The notes under the pieces are model-generated. The model ran no database searches. It had not been told where the DNA came from and saw only the letters and a list, made by a program, of their open reading frames with translations. The position numbers were made by a program, and so were the translations under genes. Shown here one piece after another: positions 31,266 to 33,969 of a stretch of DNA of 33,969 bases. The stretch is from Candidatus Methanoplasma cognatum (GTDB lineage Archaea; Thermoplasmatota; Thermoplasmata; Methanomassiliicoccales; Methanomethylophilaceae), in NCBI GenBank assembly GCA_009777615.1, contig WRLM01000005.1, positions 87,370 through 121,338 of the forward strand, in the 5' to 3' direction. Every line of letters begins with the position of its first letter. Positions within the stretch are counted from its first letter, which is position 1.

Positions 31266-33969
31266 ATGAAGAGTATAAGCGTATTAGCGTTAGCTATCAC
31301 GCTGGTTACGGTTTGCGTTTGTGCTGCATACGAGATGGGGGCGTTCAGCAAAGATGTTAATTCCACCAGTGTTCAAGACGAAGAATCACTCATACCCATT
31401 CCATATCCAAGGCTCAGCACTGATGATAATTACACCAGTGTTCAAGCTGATTTTAATGGGTCGGCGACTGGCGGTTATGCCGATGAAGGCAGTTTAGACC
31501 GCAAAAACCAACCACACAACCTCGCCGCAGCGATCGGCGAAAATGGTAATTCGTGGTTCCAATACAATGGAGCGATGGATTTCACAGCACAGAGTAGTTA
31601 TACTTTTGATCTTGTGAGGGGTAACAACCTGACCAAGGTCGGGGAGTATACGATTGTTTATAACAACGACACCGAAGAGTTCACGATATTCTTCAATGAT
31701 ACGATATCGGTCAGTAAAGCAGATATGTCTATTTCTAATAATATGCAGGCCTTTAAGAACAAAAACGACAAAGGCTTCGACAGCAGTTATATCTGGACAT
31801 CATCACCGGGCCAGCAACAATTCAGTTTCAAAGGTTCTTTTTACACCTTCGAGGCCCCCTGGGTGACCGATCTGACGAGTGTTAACGTCTACATCAACGT
31901 TGATGGTATCAAGGGCGATAAGAACTCCTACATTATCCCCGGACACTACGTATTCAAAATAGACGGGATCACTTATGACCTGGAGGTACCTGCACAAATC
32001 CGCGGATTTATCATTGATATGCACGGCGCCACCATGAATGCCACCCAGGAGAACAACGGAACCAACCTGCGCGAGATAGGAAGCAGAGAGGGATATGTCG
32101 TTCTTCAACCGTCACTACCATCCAGTATGGTCACCCGCAATTTCGATGATTCGATGTTTGAGGTGATCAATCTCGTTGTCGATGCGCTCAACATAGACAG
32201 GAACCGCCTGCACATAACAGGCTTCTCCATGGGAGGAATGTTCACATGGCGCTCCATACACGACCATCCGGACTTCTATGCCTCAGCGGCTCCCGCGGGC
32301 GCAGCTTACAATGGTAACCTGGGATGCTTGTTCACCGGAGATGACATACCTCCGGTCGAGCTCCCGATACTGCAAATGCATGGAACGCAGGACTTTGTAT
32401 CGAACTTTGAATTAAACGGACTTCGCCAGAGCAATGCCGTGATAGATTCATGGAATATGGGCCCTGGCCTGATCATCGCAGGAGATGACACGTACACGCA
32501 CGCCCGCTACATAAACGAAAATGGGACCGTGTATGAGTTCATATATCACAGTTATTCATCTACTGCTCCCTTCGGATCGTCGGGCGTCACGGGTCACTGC
32601 TTCCCCGGAAGCACAGTTTACTATGACTCAGATAATCCCTTCCAAACATTCGCTTGCGAAGACGACGTTTCGTTCCACTGGGGAGAAGAGGTCGTAAAGT
32701 TCTTCAAGGCACACCCGAAGAACGAAGCGAAGACGACTGGATCGGTACTCGCAGACACATCACCCGGACATCATCTCTACACCTACGAAGGAATACTGTT
32801 CGATCTGGAGATCCCCGAACAGATCGAGGACGGCCAGGTAGGGTTGGTCCTCGATATGCACGGTCTCACCATGGATGCCGACATACAGAACAATGGAACG
32901 AACATGCGTGCGCTCGGACAGCAATACGGGTATGTCATACTCCAGCCGTCTGTGCCTACCAGGAACGTTACCATAAACTGGGATGAGCCTATATTCGAGA
33001 TGTTGGCCATCGTTGTAGATTCACTCAACATCGATGAGAACCGCATACATGCAACAGGATTCTCTCAGGGCGGAGCGTTCACTATGCGTGCCCTGCGTGA
33101 TCATTCCGACATCCTGGCATCGGTAGCCCCGCTGGCGACCGGAGCCGGAGCGGACGAGACAAGGTATGTTCCCTCCAAGGACAACATGCCCGAGATGGAG
33201 ATCCCGATCCTGTACATGATAGGAACCAAGGACTCAGTATATCCTCGCGGAATTGAGCTTTGGACGGCAATATCGGACACATGGGATATCGGCAACGGAG
33301 TACAGATAGCAGGAGACGATACTTTCACCCACACCCGCTATACCAATGCGAATGGAACTGTGTTTGAGATCTTCATGCATGACTATTCGTCCGGCGCACC
33401 GTTCCTTTACGGAGCTGTGGGCGGCCACTGCTTCCCCGGAAGCACTGTGTATTATGACCCGGAGAACCCCATATCATCTTTCGCTTGTGAGGGCGAGAAT
33501 TCGTTCATCATTGGTGAAGAGGTAATGAAGTTCTTCATCGCACACCCGAAGAATGAAGTGAAAGTGGGCCACCTGATAAAGGACAAGACTCCCGGACACC
33601 ACTATTTCGAGTACGACAGGGTCGGCTATGACGTGGAGATACCGGAACAGTTCCTTGATGGGCCGGTCGGATTGATCCTTGACTGCCATGGCAGCACAAT
33701 GGATGCCACCCAGGAGAACAACGGAACCAACCTGCGTGAGATCGGTGCCAGAGAAGGATACATAGTCCTTCAGCCTAACATCGCATCCAACCAGCAGATA
33801 CCCCCGACCTTTGACGACCAGCTGATGGAGGTCCTGAACCGTCTCGTCGCCGAACTCGGCGTGGACGAGAACAAGATCCACGTGACCGGATTCTCAATGG
33901 GAGGAAGGTTCACATGGCGTATGATCCGTGACCACTCTGACATCTTTGCATCGGCGGCACCCTCGGCCA
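31266..33969 (+). CDS. Secreted protein with tandem PHB-depolymerase/feruloyl-type esterase units (partial)
   Basis: Open from ATG 31266 to the window end, 901 codons, no stop. Signal peptide MKSISVLALAITLVTVCVCA, then about 200 residues of less clear, beta-rich sequence. Then three alpha/beta-hydrolase units of the PHB-depolymerase-like esterase type follow, spaced 277-279 residues. Nucleophile elbows: GFSMGG (Ser321), GFSQGG (Ser600), GFSMGG (Ser877). In units 1 and 2 the acid ('MHGTQDF', 'MIGTKDS') and His ('TGHCFPGS', 'GGHCFPGS') are present, so both look active; unit 3 is cut by the window edge. Each unit has 'DMHG/DCHG' for the oxyanion site. It is secreted or surface-bound; substrate unknown, maybe plant-wall or host-derived esters. 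Confidence 0.85.
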   Translation, partial: MKSISVLALAITLVTVCVCAAYEMGAFSKDVNSTSVQDEESLIPIPYPRLSTDDNYTSVQADFNGSATGGYADEGSLDRKNQPHNLAAAIGENGNSWFQYNGAMDFTAQSSYTFDLVRGNNLTKVGEYTIVYNNDTEEFTIFFNDTISVSKADMSISNNMQAFKNKNDKGFDSSYIWTSSPGQQQFSFKGSFYTFEAPWVTDLTSVNVYINVDGIKGDKNSYIIPGHYVFKIDGITYDLEVPAQIRGFIIDMHGATMNATQENNGTNLREIGSREGYVVLQPSLPSSMVTRNFDDSMFEVINLVVDALNIDRNRLHITGFSMGGMFTWRSIHDHPDFYASAAPAGAAYNGNLGCLFTGDDIPPVELPILQMHGTQDFVSNFELNGLRQSNAVIDSWNMGPGLIIAGDDTYTHARYINENGTVYEFIYHSYSSTAPFGSSGVTGHCFPGSTVYYDSDNPFQTFACEDDVSFHWGEEVVKFFKAHPKNEAKTTGSVLADTSPGHHLYTYEGILFDLEIPEQIEDGQVGLVLDMHGLTMDADIQNNGTNMRALGQQYGYVILQPSVPTRNVTINWDEPIFEMLAIVVDSLNIDENRIHATGFSQGGAFTMRALRDHSDILASVAPLATGAGADETRYVPSKDNMPEMEIPILYMIGTKDSVYPRGIELWTAISDTWDIGNGVQIAGDDTFTHTRYTNANGTVFEIFMHDYSSGAPFLYGAVGGHCFPGSTVYYDPENPISSFACEGENSFIIGEEVMKFFIAHPKNEVKVGHLIKDKTPGHHYFEYDRVGYDVEIPEQFLDGPVGLILDCHGSTMDATQENNGTNLREIGAREGYIVLQPNIASNQQIPPTFDDQLMEVLNRLVAELGVDENKIHVTGFSMGGRFTWRMIRDHSDIFASAAPSA

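Overview
The window looks like a chromosome segment of a host-associated methanogenic archaeon, most probably a member of the Methanomassiliicoccales (Thermoplasmata). The archaeal calls rest on RNA polymerase subunit L, archaeosine synthase (ArcS), an aspartate carbamoyltransferase with a separate PyrI subunit, a four-subunit pyruvate:ferredoxin oxidoreductase, an archaeal-type PEP synthase, and TATA-like boxes 20-30 bases before many start codons, which suggests leaderless transcripts. Several proteins (Fic, AAA_14/DUF4143 ATPase, SPL-like radical SAM, a small membrane-anchored protein) are of types common in gut bacteria. The exact genus is inferred, not shown.

Layout. 1-930: the 5' end of a secreted binding protein and a decayed ATPase fragment. 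931-7348: a CBS-ParB protein that abuts ppsA, then a divergent control region and porC-porD-porA-porB. The ppsA and por products together take acetyl-CoA to pyruvate and on to phosphoenolpyruvate. 7504-11169: a small anchored protein, then a leftward cluster pyrB-pyrI-UPF0200 kinase-88 aa protein, with a DUF92 membrane protein behind its own promoter. 11449-17359: Fic, ArcS, a DUF368 polyprenyl-phosphate transporter-type protein, a radical SAM protein and prephenate dehydratase. 17586-19380: an AAA_14/DUF4143 ATPase with a 27-bp perfect palindrome in its promoter, and a broken AlbA_2/RecG-like regulator.

The most unusual part is 19563-25961. It is visibly AT-rich and ends at a tRNA-Gly(TCC) gene. 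It carries three copies, in different states of decay, of one end module: a small winged-helix-like gene on the minus strand, then a tyrosine recombinase on the plus strand, then (in two copies) an arm of about 82 bp that runs into the last bases of the tRNA. I read this as a stack of integrative elements inserted one after another into the same tRNA. One cargo is a PIN-domain nuclease with a protein that has the motif layout of a class III nucleotide cyclase. Another is a HEPN-type protein divergent from a 383-aa protein I do not recognise, with two small overlapping genes beside it. The cargo looks like defence or toxin-type systems, but that is inference.

26077-30569 returns to core genes: a 976-aa TPR protein, truD and rpoL. 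From 31266 to the window end there is a secreted protein built of at least three tandem alpha/beta-hydrolase esterase units of about 278 residues, each unit long enough to judge having a complete catalytic triad. It runs off the window.
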